A stretch of 64,000 nt of DNA, from contig OZ024928.1 in the NCBI GenBank assembly GCA_964017235.1, forward strand, positions 84,129,566 through 84,193,565. The letters are read 5' to 3'. Both the position numbers and the translations under genes were made by a program. The notes beneath the pieces are model-generated. The model saw only the letters and a program-made list of their open reading frames with translations, was not told the origin of the DNA and made no database searches. Shown piece after piece: positions 1 through 12,256 of this stretch (position 1 is its first letter; each line of letters starts with the position of its first letter). The stretch comes from Sabellastarte sp. h YS-2021 (taxonomy: Eukaryota > Annelida > Polychaeta > Sabellida > Sabellidae).

Positions 1-650
1 GTTTAGTCTGTGGAACACCCACAAACTTTAAGACCCAAAAATCTTAAAAGTGTTGCCATGGCAATAGTTAATATCGGATACCTCCTTAAACCCAATCAGC
101 TCTACATCCTCTTGGGGTAAACATATCCTGAAAATTTGGTAAAAATCCATGGATGGGTTTAGGCTGTGGATCACCCATAAAATTTAAGACCCCAAACTCT
201 TAAAAGTGTTGCCATGGCAACAGTTGTTACCGGATACCCTCCCATACCTAATCAACTCTAGATCCTCTTGGGGTAAACATATCCTGAAAATTTGGTGAAA
301 ATCCATGGATGGGTTTAGGCTGTGGATCACCCACAAACTTTAAGACCCAAAACTCTTAAGTGTTGCCATGGCAACAGTTGTTACCAGATACCCTCCCATA
401 CCTAATCAACTCTAGATCCTCTTGGGGTAAACATATCCTGAAAATTTGGTGAAAATCCATGGATGGGTTTAGGCTGTGGATCACCCACAAACTTTAAGAC
501 CCAAAACTCTTAAAAGTGTTGCCATGGCAACAGTTCTTACCAGATACCCTCCCATACCTAATCAACTCTAGATCCTCTTGGGTTAACATATCCTGAAAAT
601 TTGGTGAAAATCCGTAGAGGGGTTTAGGCTGTGGAACACCCACAGACTTT
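1..650. repeat. Tandem ~155-bp satellite-like repeat, four units
   Basis: Four head-to-tail units are seen. Each holds the phrases TTTAGGCTGTGGATCACCCA, CTTTAAGACCC and CCTCTTGGGGTAAACATATC. The palindromic core GTTGCCATGGCAAC lies at 208-221, 362-375 and 518-531, with a one-base variant at 52-65, giving periods of 156, 154 and 156. The array runs off the left edge of the window, so its true length is unknown. After the last unit, near 690-712, there is a short hairpin (CCCCAGCC/GGCTGGGG). No coding potential is seen. Confidence 0.9.
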
Positions 651-1440
651 ATGCCCACCGCCGCCCGGACGGCGCAGGGGATGACTATAACCCCCAGCCT
701 TTATGGGCTGGGGTTAAAAATGAAATCAGCTTAGCTTGGTGCATTCACATAAGTTCATGGGTAGCATGGTAATATTTTAAGCAACGTCAAATGAATCATG
801 GTCAGCTGGGACCCTTGTCAACTCGGCCTCCGCCAACTTGGCCGAATTTAGATGCAAACTCGGCCCCATATGAGGCTCACTGTCACACATGATGGCTACA
901 TTATTAAAATTATTACTGTTATTGTGTAAACCTGATTCCAGATTTTGTATTACTATTATATCCACAATTAAAAACTGTAAACAATGATACCTAGATTATC
1001 AAAATCCATCCATAAATAAAGATTTTATGTCAATTTGAATCTGTAATTATATGGGGCTGAGTTTGCATAGACGAGTCCAAGTTGGTAAGGGCGGAGTTGA
1101 CAAATTTCCCAGTTGACCAGTCTCCCTTCAAACAAACAATTACCAACGATTTTTATAAAACATTAGCAGCAACCCAGTTATTAACAATCAATTAACGTCT
1201 AGAAACCAGTTGGAGGTAATATATAGCCCGAGGTCAGAGTTGGAGTTTTAAATCCCTTTCAACAGCTACACAATTGAGATAACTGAAGGTTGAAATGTCA
1301 TGGGAAACATGCAAAATTTATTTAAATTGAATGGATGTTTCTTAATATTAAAATGATGCGATGTCTATTCAAATTCTGCATGGCAATTATTGATGCCAAA
1401 GTGGTTAGGGAAGTCATAGCAAGGAGTTATATAGTGACCT
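651..1440. other. Non-coding stretch, nothing recognised
   Basis: AT-rich sequence with only short chance reading frames. Two passages (about 790-850 and 1050-1130) repeat a CAACTCGG/GAGTTG-type phrase in opposite orientation, which may be remnants of a small inverted-repeat element. Otherwise I see nothing to annotate. Confidence 0.4.
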
Positions 1441-1444
1441 TATA

Positions 1445-1649
1445 TAGTGGTAGTGGACCAATTCACGCCCGGGTACCAATTCAGGCCCACCCTCAATTTT
1501 CTTGAAGATTTATAAGTTTTCATAGGGAAGATGTTTACCACATCATAGATAATCATGAAATTGATCATATACATTTGTAATTTATTGTTTAACTGTGATT
1601 GTTTTGGATAAATTTAGGGGTGGGCGTGAATAGGTCCACCACCACTACT
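1445..1649. mobile_element. Short inverted-repeat (MITE-like) element
   Basis: The left end TAGTGGTAGTGGACCAATTC is mirrored at the right end (reverse complement GTAGTGGTGGTGGACCTATT), both followed by CACGCCC. The interior of about 150 bp is non-coding. The size and paired ends fit a non-autonomous DNA element; the family is not identifiable and no convincing target duplication is seen. Confidence 0.6.
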
Positions 1650-2824
1650 GTATGGATACTATAGTAGTTGATCGTTATGTCGATATGCTCATTAAGTCGA
1701 TCGGTCAGCATTGACAGCTTTACCGCTCATAGGAAACTTCATTTGAATTTGCAAATAAACAAAACCCCTATTCTTAAATACATTCAACAAAAATACTCCT
1801 CCAATGTGTTCTAAGCAGACATAGTTTTAAATTTTCTGAAATAAACACTAAAATATTCCCTCAATACAGAAATAAACCATCTGGTTTATTATAATACAAC
1901 TAATATAAAGTCTGTGTACATATTTTTGTTCGATAGATTTAATTGATCATCTTGTAACAAATTTTTTATCTTCATGATCCCAATGAAAGTGATGGTACTG
2001 GATGATCGACTTAATGATCAATCCTACAAATGAAAGTCTTTTTTCTGCATTTTCAAACCCAGGTTTGAACTTTCTCTTGAAAAAAATCTAAGAAGTCTTG
2101 CAGCGGTTTGTTAGTTTATTTGCTTTATGAAGTCGTATTTTTCAATGTACCTTAATATTTTGAGGTTGGTTTTAATTTTATCAAGTGAGAACAATTGCTC
2201 TTTATAAGTTTCCTTTAAGTGATCGACTTTACGATCATCCACTATACTAGAGTAACACGTTTTAATGAAAGGAAAAGAATGATTGCAAGTATTTAATACA
2301 TTTTAGATCAGTTTATGCCAATATTTTAGTGTTATAAAAGCTGCATGTATCACTTTTGAAACTAAATAATCTGTCGGCGAGTTGCCATCGGCGAGTTGAC
2401 TCGTCGGTGACTTGCAGGTAATTCGGGGTTGGGCATGTGTGAGCGATAATTGAACTTCTTTGCTCATTACATCATTCATGATTTTTATACATGCATTGCA
2501 AAAACCCAAATGCATATTACCTACAAATATATAATAGATGGATGGAAAGAAGGTGTTTTCTCATTAATATATATCTCTTTAAGCTAAAACCAAAACATGT
2601 AAACACAACCTTGGGCGTATTTTGGAGGTTGGAATTCGTTTTCGGTGATCCGCCCGGATAGTGAAGAAAATTATAAAAAAAAAAAAAAAAATGAAACTTA
2701 TGCATCATTGTTATGCAAGTATTTGTTCTTTGTTTGACTTTACTTGTATGTACAGGTGCTAAATTATTTAAATTGTATTTAAACAGGGTACTTACTTGTA
2801 TTATGTTACAATAATTACAAATAT
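1650..2824. other. Non-coding stretch with a poly-A run
   Basis: AT-rich, with no supported gene. A run of A about 17 long lies near 2674-2690 and may mark the end of an old retroposed copy. GATCGACTTAATGATC-type phrases near 1670-1700, 2005-2020 and 2220-2240 recur in both orientations and may be remnants of a diverged inverted-repeat element. Confidence 0.4.
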
Positions 2825-3375
2825 ATGGATGTCAAATACGACCTTTCTGCAGATGACTCCCAGTTGTTCTTCTATCTATCTTGTAGAAGTTGTGCAAATG
2901 TAAATTCGTTTCATCAATTTGATCTTTGTTTTGTAGTTTGTCTTTCAAGAATATCACAAGGCCCCAGAATATCCAAAATTGTGTGGCACACTTTGTCCCT
3001 GGTACTTCTCAGATTTTCTCATGTCTCTGCAACATTAAAGTCACTTACTTCATTGGTTTCCTGTTAAACAACAAATCATCTTCACAACGCTGGTACTCAT
3101 ATAAAAGTACCACACCACTGGTAAACCAAAGTACCTAGCCACTTATATTTCTTTATATACATCTGCTGTTAAAACAAGATGCAGTGCTCAATCCAGAAAA
3201 GATGTTTCTCAAGGTTCCTTTTCACAGCTCTTCAATTCATAAATCCAAAATTGATTTCAACAAGTGCTTTTCATGTGATGCTGTAAAACTCTTGAATAAT
3301 TTGCCACTGGAAATTCGAACTGCTCCTACACTTTTATGTTTCAAAAATCGACTTAAAATTTATCTGTTTTAGAAG
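2825..3375 (+). pseudogene. 3' end of a LINE reverse-transcriptase ORF (remnant)
   Basis: Translations in shifting frames give a typical non-LTR retrotransposon polyprotein C-terminus: a WHTLSLV...RFSHVSATLKSL passage, then YKSTTPLV, and at 3184-3372 a stretch ending in VKLLNNLPLEIRTAPTLLCF...RLKIYLF, which matches the usual 'lWN.LP..iR...tl..FK..LKtyLF' ending. Frames are broken near 3065 and 3138-3183. Only the last 150 or so residues remain, as expected of a 5'-truncated insertion. The clade (CR1/L2-like) is an inference. Confidence 0.7.
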
Positions 3376-3534
3376 TCTTTCCCTCCCTAGGTTTTCTAAC
3401 TACTGAAAAACATTGGTCCGCTTGGTGACGACCTGATCATGTTTTATGACTTTCTGGTTGATGAATTACAATTTGGATGGTGTGCCTTAGAATACACAAA
3501 GTCGGAGATTAAGCACATGGATATCTGGTACCTG

Positions 3535-5177
3535 ATCCCAGCAGGCATGCAACTTTGAAATCTGGCTGAATCCAACATAGAAATCTGGTTGAAATACGTG
3601 TAGATTTTGCAATCAATTTTAGTTGGATCCAACGTGTGAAATCATGTTTAAACCAATGTTGAAATCAGGTTGAATTCAATTGGTGAAATCTGGTTGAAAT
3701 ACATGCAGATTTTGCAAACTGTTTTTGGTTGAATCCAATGTATGAAAGAGAGTTGAATTCAATGGGTGAAATCAGGATACAACTTCAAAATAATTGATTC
3801 TTTCAAAGATGACATGTTTTCATGAATCATTATATATCAATATTCAAATTCTGAGGACATAATTTTGCCTCAGCTTTCAAATATAACTGCTCAAGATATG
3901 TAAATCCATATTTTCCAACTAGATATCCATTTTTGTCATTAATAGGACTGGTATTATTCAATGTCTTCAATTGAAATTCTTTTTGTGAAATTTTAAAATA
4001 ATTTTAAAATTTTAAATGTTTTATTGGGTTGGCTATAATTATACTGTAATTATAAAGAAGCTATAATCATGTTCAATGCTCAGTTCAGATACTTGTGTCT
4101 CATACAACTTTGTCATATAAACTGAAAAAAAAAAACAATAGCAAATTTGTAGAACTCCACCCATTACTCCTCACCTTAATTGGTTGTCAGTTCTGACCAC
4201 AAAAATGGGCCTTAAGAAGTAAACATCTGCACCTTCCTTGCAATTGAACAAGAGACACCCCTACCTCTACCCCTGCTGTGTTATCTAATTACTTTTAGTC
4301 ACAGGCCTAATGTTTTGTATAGCAGGGTACAGATAAGAAAAACCAGGAACCCCCATGTCATAACTGCTGTGTGATAAAATGTAATAGCTAAGGTTCTCTG
4401 TATAGAGAAGTTTTCAATGTAAACTTGCAAACTGAAAACTAGTTATTTGAGCATGGGAGCATTTGCGAAACAAATTCAAATTACTAAGTTTTGATGAATA
4501 AGTTTGAATTTATCTTTTTTATTTAAGATAAGTTGGAATTCAAAACATTTTTATTATCAGGAATTACATTAATCAAAATATAATTATAAATTATAAAAAT
4601 TACATTTGGTTGCATCAGTTTTGTTGTTGCTATAAATTAATAATTAATAAGGAGAATGGAAAAAAATGTACAACTGCATGCACACATAATTTTTATCATC
4701 TTTATAATCATAAGTCTACAAATTAGTGTCTTTGCTTTACAAATACCTACAAATTCAAAAACTATTTCAATTATAGTTCTTTCAAAAAGTTAGACTTAAT
4801 CACTATATATATCTTTCTCTAGAAAAAGAATTTTCAATCAATGATCACTAGTCATTTGTTTCCAAAAATTCAACCTATTTTCTGTTCAATAACATGACTA
4901 AGATTTCATGTTGAGAAAACCTAACTTGATTTAGTGTTGATTTTTGTATGAAGTATTACTACTTTTTCTAGTCAGAAATCCAGCTTTGAAATAGTGTTGA
5001 AATCGTGTCAGTGTCAATTTTTCAATCAAAAATCACCATGATTTCTAGTCAAAATATCACTACATTTTCATGTCAGAAAACTAACTTAGCTTTAGTAGTT
5101 GATAATGTGGATTTCAACGTCAGGACCTGTTTTCAAATCCAAATCAACGAAATTTCAAGGCCTGTGTTTGCTGGGAT
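3535..5177. mobile_element. Possible 1.6-kb inverted-repeat element with GGTTGAAATC repeats
   Basis: The left end ATCCCAGCAGGCATGCAACT (3535 on) resembles the reverse complement of the right end (GCATCCCAGCAAACACAGGC, ending about 5177), and both run into TTGAAAT. Phrases of the type GGTTGAAATCAGG and GATTTTGCAA recur about 125 bp apart at 3550-3780, and related CATGATTTCTAGTC phrases occur at 4950-5110. The centre is AT-rich and non-coding. The boundaries are approximate. Confidence 0.4.
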
Positions 5178-5179
5178 GC

Positions 5180-5480
5180 TACAACAAATATAAACATAAA
5201 AAAATGTAAATAAAAACTTTAGCAAGAAATGAAAAAAAAAGATTGCCCCTAAAAATATTTTGATAACATTTCTTTAAAAATATTGAATAGAAACACAGAA
5301 AAAGGAAAATAGTTTGGAATAAGGTTGAAATAAAATTGCCATAAAACAATTGTTCCTTTTCTATGTACAACATTTTAAGACCAAGTTTTTACAAGTTTAT
5401 GTTATACTTATGTGTTTGTATGTTTGCAAAAAGCAAGCTCTCCAAGGCTCATACTTCCAGAGGTCATGCATGTAGACCAA
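5180..5480. other. AT-rich non-coding spacer
   Basis: Low-complexity A/T-rich sequence; nothing recognised. Confidence 0.4.
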
Positions 5481-5889
5481 AAGAAATTTTGACCTTATTT
5501 GTATCCCCAGATGAAAGTTAGGGATACTTAGGATTCAGTATGGTCATGCCGTCGCTGCCACTGCAGAGATTTCCCTTCGGACACGATAACTTAAAAAATA
5601 TTTTAGTTAGACCTTTCAAATTTGGTATGTGGGTATATATGGGCCTTCAATTTCAAAGTCACTGGTGGCCTCTTAAAGGTCAAATGTTTTCACATTTTGG
5701 CCCAGTTCTCATATACAGAAAGTTAGATCATCCTATGTCCTCTGTAAGTATGCAGAAATTTGACCTTGAAGCTCTTCATTGAAGGTCATCCACAGTCTGC
5801 CAAAGTACCTCACTGAGGCCATTTTTGTCCCTTTTAGATATATTTTCACATTTAATGCTGACTATATTGCATGGAAACTATTAAAATGG

Positions 5890-7340
5890 CTTTGGAGGTT
5901 CAGTACATGATGGAATACCAGCATCCAGTTTGTTGACCCTGGCTATTGTTTCAAGGTCACCTTAGGCCTGCTAAAATGACTCAAAATGGTACCTTTTACT
6001 GCGTATATATGCTTATATAAGACTGAGGCCATATACCTCCTTTATTATTGGCTGTATAACTTACTGGCTCATGTTGATTATTGTATCCACCGGTTCTACC
6101 TCTGATGGTCTATATCTCCCTTATTATTGGTCGTAGAGGTTTTGGATGTGAAGACAACTTAATAGGAAATCATGTGCCCCAAATCTTTTGGTGGGGTCAG
6201 ATTTGACCTTGGATCAATCCTTCAAGGTCGAATGTGGTACTTTATACCTATGATGGACTATATCTCCCCTATTATTGGTCATAGAGGTTTTGGTGGTAAA
6301 GACGACTTATGGGAAATCATTTGCCCTGAATCTTATGGTGGAGTCACATTTGACCTTGGGACCCTCCTTCAGGTCGAATATAGTCCTTGATACCTATAAT
6401 GGCCTATATCTCCGTTACTATTACTCGTGGAGATTTTGGATGTGAAGACAACTTATAGGAAATCATGTTTCCTGAATCTTTTGGTGATGTCAGATTTGAC
6501 CTTGGTTTGTTTATTTGTTTATTTGGGGTTTTACGTCGCTTTCAACACTATACAGGTCATATCACGACGGGTAGTTGGAAGGGCAGAGGAAACCAGTACA
6601 TATAGTTCGCTAGGGTTCTGTACTGTAAACTGCCGACCAACGGCAAGCAACTACCAGCTTTCCCACTTACGGCCATGACGGGGATCGAACCCCGTCCGCA
6701 GAGGTGGGATTTGACCTTGGAGCCTTCCTTGAAGATTGAATGTGTTCCTTGATACCTATAATGGTGTATATTATTAGTCGTAGAGGTTTGGATGGTGAAG
6801 ACGACTTATGGGAAATCATGTGCCCCAAATTTTTGGGTTGGTTCAGATTTAACCTTCAACCCCTCCTTTAAGGTTGAATGTGGTCTTTGATACTTATAAT
6901 GACCTATATGTCCCTTATTATTGTTCGCACCATATAATTTTGCATACTGGTTTGGGATGTCAAGACAACTTACAGGAATCTATGTGCCCCAATTCTTGTG
7001 GTGAGGTCAGATTTGAGCTTTGATCCCTCCTTGGAAGTCACATTTAGTCCATGGTATCTATAGTGGCCTGTGTCTCACTTACAATAGGTTGTAGCTTTTT
7101 CGGTTGTGAAGACAACCTATAGGAAATTGTGTGCTTCGAATCGTTTGGTAGGGTCATTATCATGGTGAACCCCTCATTCAAGCTTGAATGTGGCCCTTCA
7201 TACTTATAATGGCCTATGTTTCCCTTATTTATGGTCTTAGACATTTGAGATGTGAAGACAACTTATAAGAAATTATGTGCCGCAAATCTTTCAATTGGGT
7301 CAAATTTGCCCTTGGGGCCCTCCTTCAGGGTTGAATATGG
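5890..7340. repeat. Tandem ~146-bp repeat array interrupted by a SINE
   Basis: The phrase CTATATCTCCCTTATTATTGG and its variants recur at about 6111, 6259, 6404, 6904, 7067 and 7213, each followed by a GAAGACAACTTATAGGAAATC block and a TTTGACCTTGG block. Typical spacing is 139-163 bp. The small reading frames here are shadows of the repeat. Sequence from 5490 to 5890 (GGTCAAATGTTTTCACATTTTGG-type phrases) looks like a diverged extension of the same kind of array. Confidence 0.85.
6506..6708 (-). mobile_element. tRNA-derived SINE (family A) with 12-bp target duplication
   Basis: Reverse-oriented SINE. Its B box reads GGTTCGATCCC on the minus strand, and its 3' tail reads on the plus strand as TTTGTTTATTTGTTTATTTG followed by GGGTTTTACGTCGCTTTCAA. 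The 12-bp direct repeat ATTTGACCTTGG is present at both ends (6494-6505 and 6709-6720), which is the target site within the surrounding 146-bp tandem repeat. This copy sets the family boundaries used for the other copies in the window. Confidence 0.9.
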
Positions 7341-7449
7341 TATTTTACACTTTCAATGGCTGCAAATACTCTGTATGTCCATTTCAACCATGTCCCGTCT
7401 GTGGATTCACTGCGTCAAGACGCAATATCTAGTTTTTACATTACTTTGA

Positions 7450-8412
7450 TCGGCACCTCTGACTGTATTGCTTCCAGAAAAGGGCATTTACATGTGAGTT
7501 TGTTTGTTGGTACATGTGTATGCTTTACAATGGACCAAGGCATTCTACAAATATGAGTCATTTCCCCAATGAATTTGTCTAGTCATGGCCATGCACAAGA
7601 GTTATCTTTTCGATTGTATGATTATTCTTTACTCTGGGAATATTATATGATTTATTGATGTTATTTTTTTCACGCCATTTTAACAGGATTTATTGTAACA
7701 GCATCCCGAGTTATAAATCATAGATTTTCTACCATTCTTGAAGCTGTTGTTACAGTTCTTGAAAGTGGAGCTGGCGTGTAATGTTGACTTAATACACTCT
7801 GACATAATTCGATTAATATCATGCAAACCAGAAACAAGCACATGGCAAATGTGCTACTTTTGGTTTCAGAAATGATTTCACATTTCTTACCTTGCTTTTC
7901 CTTTGCAATATGCAGAATATGTTCAATGCTTTACAAGATCCAGAGCTTAACAAATTAACAACATCAGATCCAGATAAACAAATATATGTTTTTTCATGTA
8001 TTGATTTTTTTTTTGTAAATCATGTGAACTCGATCAAGTTTTTATGAAGTTTTTCAACATTGAATTTAGACTTCAGCAACAGAGAAGACTGCATTATTTT
8101 TGACAATGGAGAAGTTTTGTAAACTAAATTGACAAATAATGTCGCTTGCATCCATTTTCGTGAACAACCAAGACAGAGCACCAGGGATAATAGTCATTGA
8201 TAAAAATATGTGTTTCCCTTTATATCTTAAATGAGATGCCAATATGAGTGTTACATGTTTATGGATGCAATGAATGTGGAAATAGCAGGATGTAACACAG
8301 CTTCAGTTCAAATTAAAAAAAAACCCAGAGTAATACTAGCATAATGTACACATATAGGTGTGTTCGTAAAGCATTCTCAAAACTCGCATTCGATTTGAAC
8401 TGATTTAAGTGA
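7450..8412. other. Non-coding stretch, nothing recognised
   Basis: AT-rich sequence with only short chance frames and a poly-T run near 8006. No repeat boundaries or exons are supported. Confidence 0.4.
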
Positions 8413-9315
8413 CCGGTGTAGCGCGAGATAATGACTCCCCTAGATTACTGACTGGGGGGTCAGTATCTTGCAAGGGGGGTTGAAATATTTTTACCCCCCC
8501 ACTTCCCACTTAATTGAGTGTCATTAAAGCACATATTGGTGGGGTTGTGTACTCATGTGTGTGCTGAGCAATAAGTTATTAATATTATTTATTCCTTTAT
8601 TATAGTGACATGTACCAACAATGCCCAGCCCACATGGGCTTATAAGTCACTTTTAATATGAAGATATAGTTATACATGTGGTTGTTTTAATATTTTTAAA
8701 ATGAAAACTATTATGTTAGCGATATTGTAAAATATTATATAATTGGCTTTGAATTACCTTTGGCTAGTTGTTATTAATTCTCAATAGAATGAATTAGCTA
8801 ATCTTTTTAATAGGTGGCTGTGGAAATTTATTAATAAAAATGTGGCTTCCAGTTCCTTTGATATTAATCCTATTGAATCTTTGTGTACATAAGGTACCCT
8901 TGAATTATAATATGTTTTGATATTGAGAGGACAATTATGGAGCTAGATACAAACTACCAGCAAGGATTTATGAATGCTCACCCCCCCCCCCCCCCCCCAC
9001 TTGCCCTCATTAAGTAAATGAGCTGGAGAAATGAAGATCTCACTGATTAACTCAAAGTGTACTTGAGTGTATACAAGCTGCATGAGAGACAATTACACCA
9101 CCCCCTCCCCACTTGCCCCCAATTGAATAGGTGCAGAAATAATAGAGGGGAGTCAGTTTCTAAATGGGGGGTGAGTATCTTGCAAGCAATATTCTAACCC
9201 CCCTAAATCCTATTGTTTGGGGGGATAAATGTTGTTTGCAAGATAATGACTCCCCCAAAAGATCAAAGGAGAGGAGTCAAAAATAGAGGGGAGTCATTAT
9301 CTCGCGTTACACCGG
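8413..9315. mobile_element. 903-bp inverted-repeat element with GGGG/CCCC-rich ends
   Basis: The left terminus CCGGTGTAGCGCGAGATAAT, followed by GACTCCCC, is repeated in inverse at the right terminus (reverse complement CCGGTGTAACGCGAGATAAT, then GACTCCCC). Inside are further inverted pieces (GACTGGGGGGTCAGTATCTTGC; AAATGGGGGGTGAGTATCTTGC) and a run of about 18 C near 8980-8999. No ORF. It looks like a non-autonomous DNA transposon; the superfamily is unknown and no clear target duplication is seen. Confidence 0.7.
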
Positions 9316-9551
9316 GTGTGATCTTTTCTATTCGATTGCAGCCTTTCATGTAACTAAATCATCCACCAATGGCCCAACGATTGAAAACTGCTGATTACAC
9401 AACCAAAAACCACCGATGGGCCAACGGTGTCCCAACGTGGCAAAATCATCCACCGGTGGAATGTTATCTGGGAGAGTATTTGTATTTTAATGGTATATTA
9501 CTGCTTTCAAAGATTTCATACATCATATCAATTTTTTTTGAATGAGAACTG

Positions 9552-12256
9552 TACGGAGCCCAGGAAGGGACATAGAACTGTTTTATATCATTTTTTATTT
9601 CATTACCACAAGATAGCATGTGGTTCCCACAAGTTAGCAAGTCGTTACCACAAGATAGAAAGTCATTACCATAAGATACTAAGTCGCTCCCACAAGATAG
9701 CAAGCCATTCCCACAAGATACTAAGTTGTTCCCACCAGATTGTAAGTCTTTCCCACAAGTTAGCAAGTCGTTCCCACAAGATACAAAATTGTTCCCACAA
9801 GATACAAAGTTGTTCTCACAAGTTAGCAAGTCATTACCACAAGATACTAAGTCGTTTCTACAAGATAGAATGTCATTCCCACAAGATAGAAAGTTGTTAC
9901 CACAAGATACCAAGCCCTTCCCACAAGTTAGTAAGTCGTTGCCATAAGACAGAAAGTTGTTACCACAAGATACCAAGTTATTCTCACAACTTAGTAAGTC
10001 ATGGTAATGAGATACTAAGTCGTTGTAATGAGATGCTAAGTCGTGGGATTGAGATACTAACCTGTGGGAATGAGATACTAAGTAGTTACCACAAGATAAT
10101 AAATCATTGTCTTAATTCTTACCCAATACTTATCAAGTCATTCCCATCACTTACTTACTCATTCCCACCACTTATTAAGTTGTTCCCATCACTTACTAAC
10201 TCGTTCCCACCATTTACTAAACTCGTTCCCACCACTTACTAACTCATTCCCACCATTTGGTAACTCATTCCCACTACTTATTAAGTCATTCCCACTACTT
10301 ACTAACTCGTTCCTGCCCTGCCACTTACTATCTCATTCCCACCACTTACTAACTCGTTCCCACCATTTATTAACTCATTCTCAGAGACTAATAATATGCA
10401 AACATGGGTTAAAATATTTAAAGATAACAGTTATAACAGTGTCTACTAACAGCTTGGTAGTATTATCAATTTTTACTGAAACTAGTTAATTACATATAAA
10501 TTCATTTAAGATTGTTACTAGATAAAAGGCAGATAGAAAAAGTATTTACTACATATATGAGTACGTAATGGTGTGGTTCCCCCCTAAGGTGCCACATCGA
10601 GACACTATAACCCAATTAGTAGTAAACCTCTACATTGTACATGCCCATAGTAGAAGAATGTAGAAATTTAGACAGGGACAAAAATGTTAATTTTTTTTTG
10701 TAAGAAAACGAAATGGTCTGTGAAGAAAGAAAATGTAAGTTATAGTGTAATGGATATAAAGAAGGGGTTGAGAATGGTAAGACTATGAAATTTACAGTAT
10801 GAAAAGACTATGCAATTTGCAACACAGCAGCACACGAGTTTTGCTGCTTCCAGGTATAGCTTATATGAGAATCCAATGGAGATCCTGCAAGGAATGCTGT
10901 GCCAAAAAACACTCAATTCAAATGTAACATACTAAAATATCTTAGAAAGACGGACAAAGTGCCACAAAAGAGGTACCTCTAAAGGACAGTAATGCAGTAT
11001 ACCTGTAATAATAAGTAGGTGACCTGTGACGGTCACTAGGTAGGTAATTAAGAAGAATAACCATTAAAATTGCTAAAACGGTAACCATAATGGTATAAAA
11101 GTTGGACATGTAAAGTAATAGGAAACATGGGACCTCTGAAGGTCACTAAAGCCTACAGGTATATGTAAACTTGAATGGTATGCTAGTAGATGGGTGACCT
11201 CTATATAAGTTAGGTATCATAGACAAAGAAATTGTCTGTACATTGGCATCAAAGCATGACTTAGTAAAACTCGTGGGAATAACTTCATATCTTGTGGTAA
11301 TGACTTGCTATCTTGTGGCAACGACTTGCTTACTTGTGGGAATGACTTAGTATCTTGTGGTGATGACTTGCTAACTTGTGGGAACGTGTTAGTATCTTGT
11401 GGTAACAACTTTCTAACTTGTGAGAACGATTTGCTATCTTGTTGGAACGACTAGCTAACTTGTGGGAATGAATTACTATCTTGTGGGAATGACTTACTCT
11501 CTTGTGGTAACGATTTTCTAACTTGTGGAAATTATTTAGTATCTTGTGGTAATGATTTATTAACTTGTGGTAATGACTTACTATCTTGTGGTAACAAGAT
11601 AAAAAATTATAGGAAAACAGTTCTGTGGCCCTTCCTGGGCTCCTCACATATTATTGGTCCCTGGGAATGAGTTAATAAGTGGTGGGAATGCGTTATTAAG
11701 TGGTGGGAACAATTTAATAAGTTGTGGGAGTGTGTTATTAAGTGGTGGGAATGACTTAGTAAGTGGTGGGAATGAGTTAGTAAGTGGTGGGAATGACTTA
11801 TTAAGTGGTGGGAATCAGTTAGTAAGTGATGGAACGACTAGATAAGTGGTGGGTATGAATTAAAACAAGGATTTACTATTTTGTGGTAACCACTTAGTAT
11901 CTCGTTCCCACAAGTTACCATCTCATTTCCATGACTTAGGATCTCATTCCCACGACTTAGTATCTCATTACCACTACTTAATATCTCATTACCACAACTT
12001 TCTATCTTGTGGTAATGACTTACTAACTTGTGGGAATGATTTAGTATCTTGTGGGAATGACTTTCTATCTTATGGGAATGACTTTCTATCTTGTCACAAC
12101 AACTTACTATCTTGTGGGAACGACTTGCTAACTTTTGGAATGACTTGCTAACTTGTGGGAACGACTAAGTGTCTTGTGGTAATGACTTACTATCTCGTGG
12201 TAACGAGATAAAAAAATGCCAGAAAAACAGTTCTATCTCCCTTCCTGGGCTCCGTA
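9552..12256. mobile_element. 2.7-kb foldback element with minisatellite arms
   Basis: The ends are inverted copies of TACGGAGCCCAGGAAGGG, each followed by an AGAACTGTTTT block. The left arm (about 9600-10380) is an array of ~20-21-bp units CCACAAGATAGCAAGTCGTT, then CCACCACTTACTAACTCATT. The right arm (about 11235-12230) holds the same units in reverse complement. A third, internal copy of the terminus lies at about 11585-11645 (CTTCCTGGGCTCC). The centre, 10390-11230, is non-coding. Because the unit has no stop codons in several frames, long artificial frames arise on both strands (repeated SHKI, SGGN or SCGN peptides); these are not genes. The architecture resembles Foldback/Galileo-type elements, which is inference. 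Confidence 0.75.

Noticed and set aside
9427-10242. 271-codon plus-strand frame (SHKIASRSHKI-type repeats) and overlapping minus frame of 170 codons
   Set aside because: The peptide repeats come from a 20-21-bp minisatellite read in all frames and on both strands; it is part of the foldback element.
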